Below are positions 5,196 to 5,242 of a stretch of 5,242 nt of DNA, in pieces. Position 1 is the stretch's first letter; each line of letters begins with the position of its first letter. The position numbers and the translations under genes were made by a program. The stretch is from NCBI GenBank assembly GCA_947458345.1, contig CANHBU010000171.1:1-5242 (forward strand), read 5' to 3'. Source of the DNA: Comamonadaceae bacterium. Lineage in GTDB: Bacteria > Pseudomonadota > Gammaproteobacteria > Burkholderiales > Burkholderiaceae_C. Under the pieces are notes generated by a model that did no database searches, was not told the DNA's origin, and worked only from the letters and a program-made list of their open reading frames with translations.

Positions 5196-5242
5196 ATGAC
5201 CCGTCTGTCTGTACTTGACCTTTCACCGATCGCCCAGGGCAG
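5196..5242 (+). CDS. Probable LLM-class flavin-dependent oxidoreductase, N-terminus only (3' end outside window)
   Basis: Fifteen codons from ATG 5196 read MTRLSVLDLSPIAQG before the window ends. The pattern SVLDLSPIxxG is the usual N-terminus of bacterial luciferase-like (LLM) flavin monooxygenases of the YhbW/MsnO8-like group, in which this strand opens a TIM barrel that binds reduced FMN. A weak purine stretch GGGA (5190-5193) lies just before the start. With so little sequence the call rests on the N-terminal signature alone; substrate and physiological role cannot be judged. It has the same orientation as dacB but is 124 bp away, so co-transcription is uncertain. Confidence 0.65.
   Translation, partial: MTRLSVLDLSPIAQG

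Overview
The window looks like chromosomal DNA of a betaproteobacterium, most likely Burkholderiales and perhaps Comamonadaceae. It is strongly G+C rich with G/C-biased third codon positions. It carries the tsaB-rimI-(UDG-like gene) cluster divergent from a PBP4-type dacB that I associate with that order. There is no sign of phage, IS, CRISPR or RNA genes. Lineage and functions are judged from motifs and memory; no database search was run.

Left part (1-1410, + strand): the C-terminal catalytic part of a sensor histidine kinase, open at the left edge, with an intact phosphoacceptor His and ATPase boxes. Its stop overlaps the start of a TetR/AcrR-type regulator (ATGA, 739-742), so the two are probably co-translated. 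A terminator-shaped hairpin with a T7 tract lies inside the kinase reading frame.

Middle (1445-3512, - strand): three tightly coupled genes in the order tsaB, rimI, and a protein with a degenerate uracil-DNA-glycosylase-like fold. Both junctions are ATGA overlaps. TsaB belongs to the tRNA t6A37 synthesis machinery and RimI is an N-alpha-acetyltransferase. The third protein has a short N-terminal motif, a roughly 100-residue Ala/Pro/Ser/Thr linker, and a C-terminal domain lacking the UDG catalytic motifs. Its N-terminal motif, its C-terminal motif and its position beside rimI suggest that it is a diverged psi subunit (HolD-like) of the DNA polymerase III clamp loader. This is the most interesting hypothesis in the window.

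Right part (3513-5242, + strand): an 86-bp divergent control region with a 12-bp palindrome and half of a 15-bp direct repeat, then dacB (PBP4-type D,D-carboxypeptidase/endopeptidase with signal peptide and all three active-site motifs). After a 124-bp gap comes the first 15 codons of a probable luciferase-like flavin-dependent monooxygenase, cut by the right edge. No gene-free stretch exceeds 300 bases.
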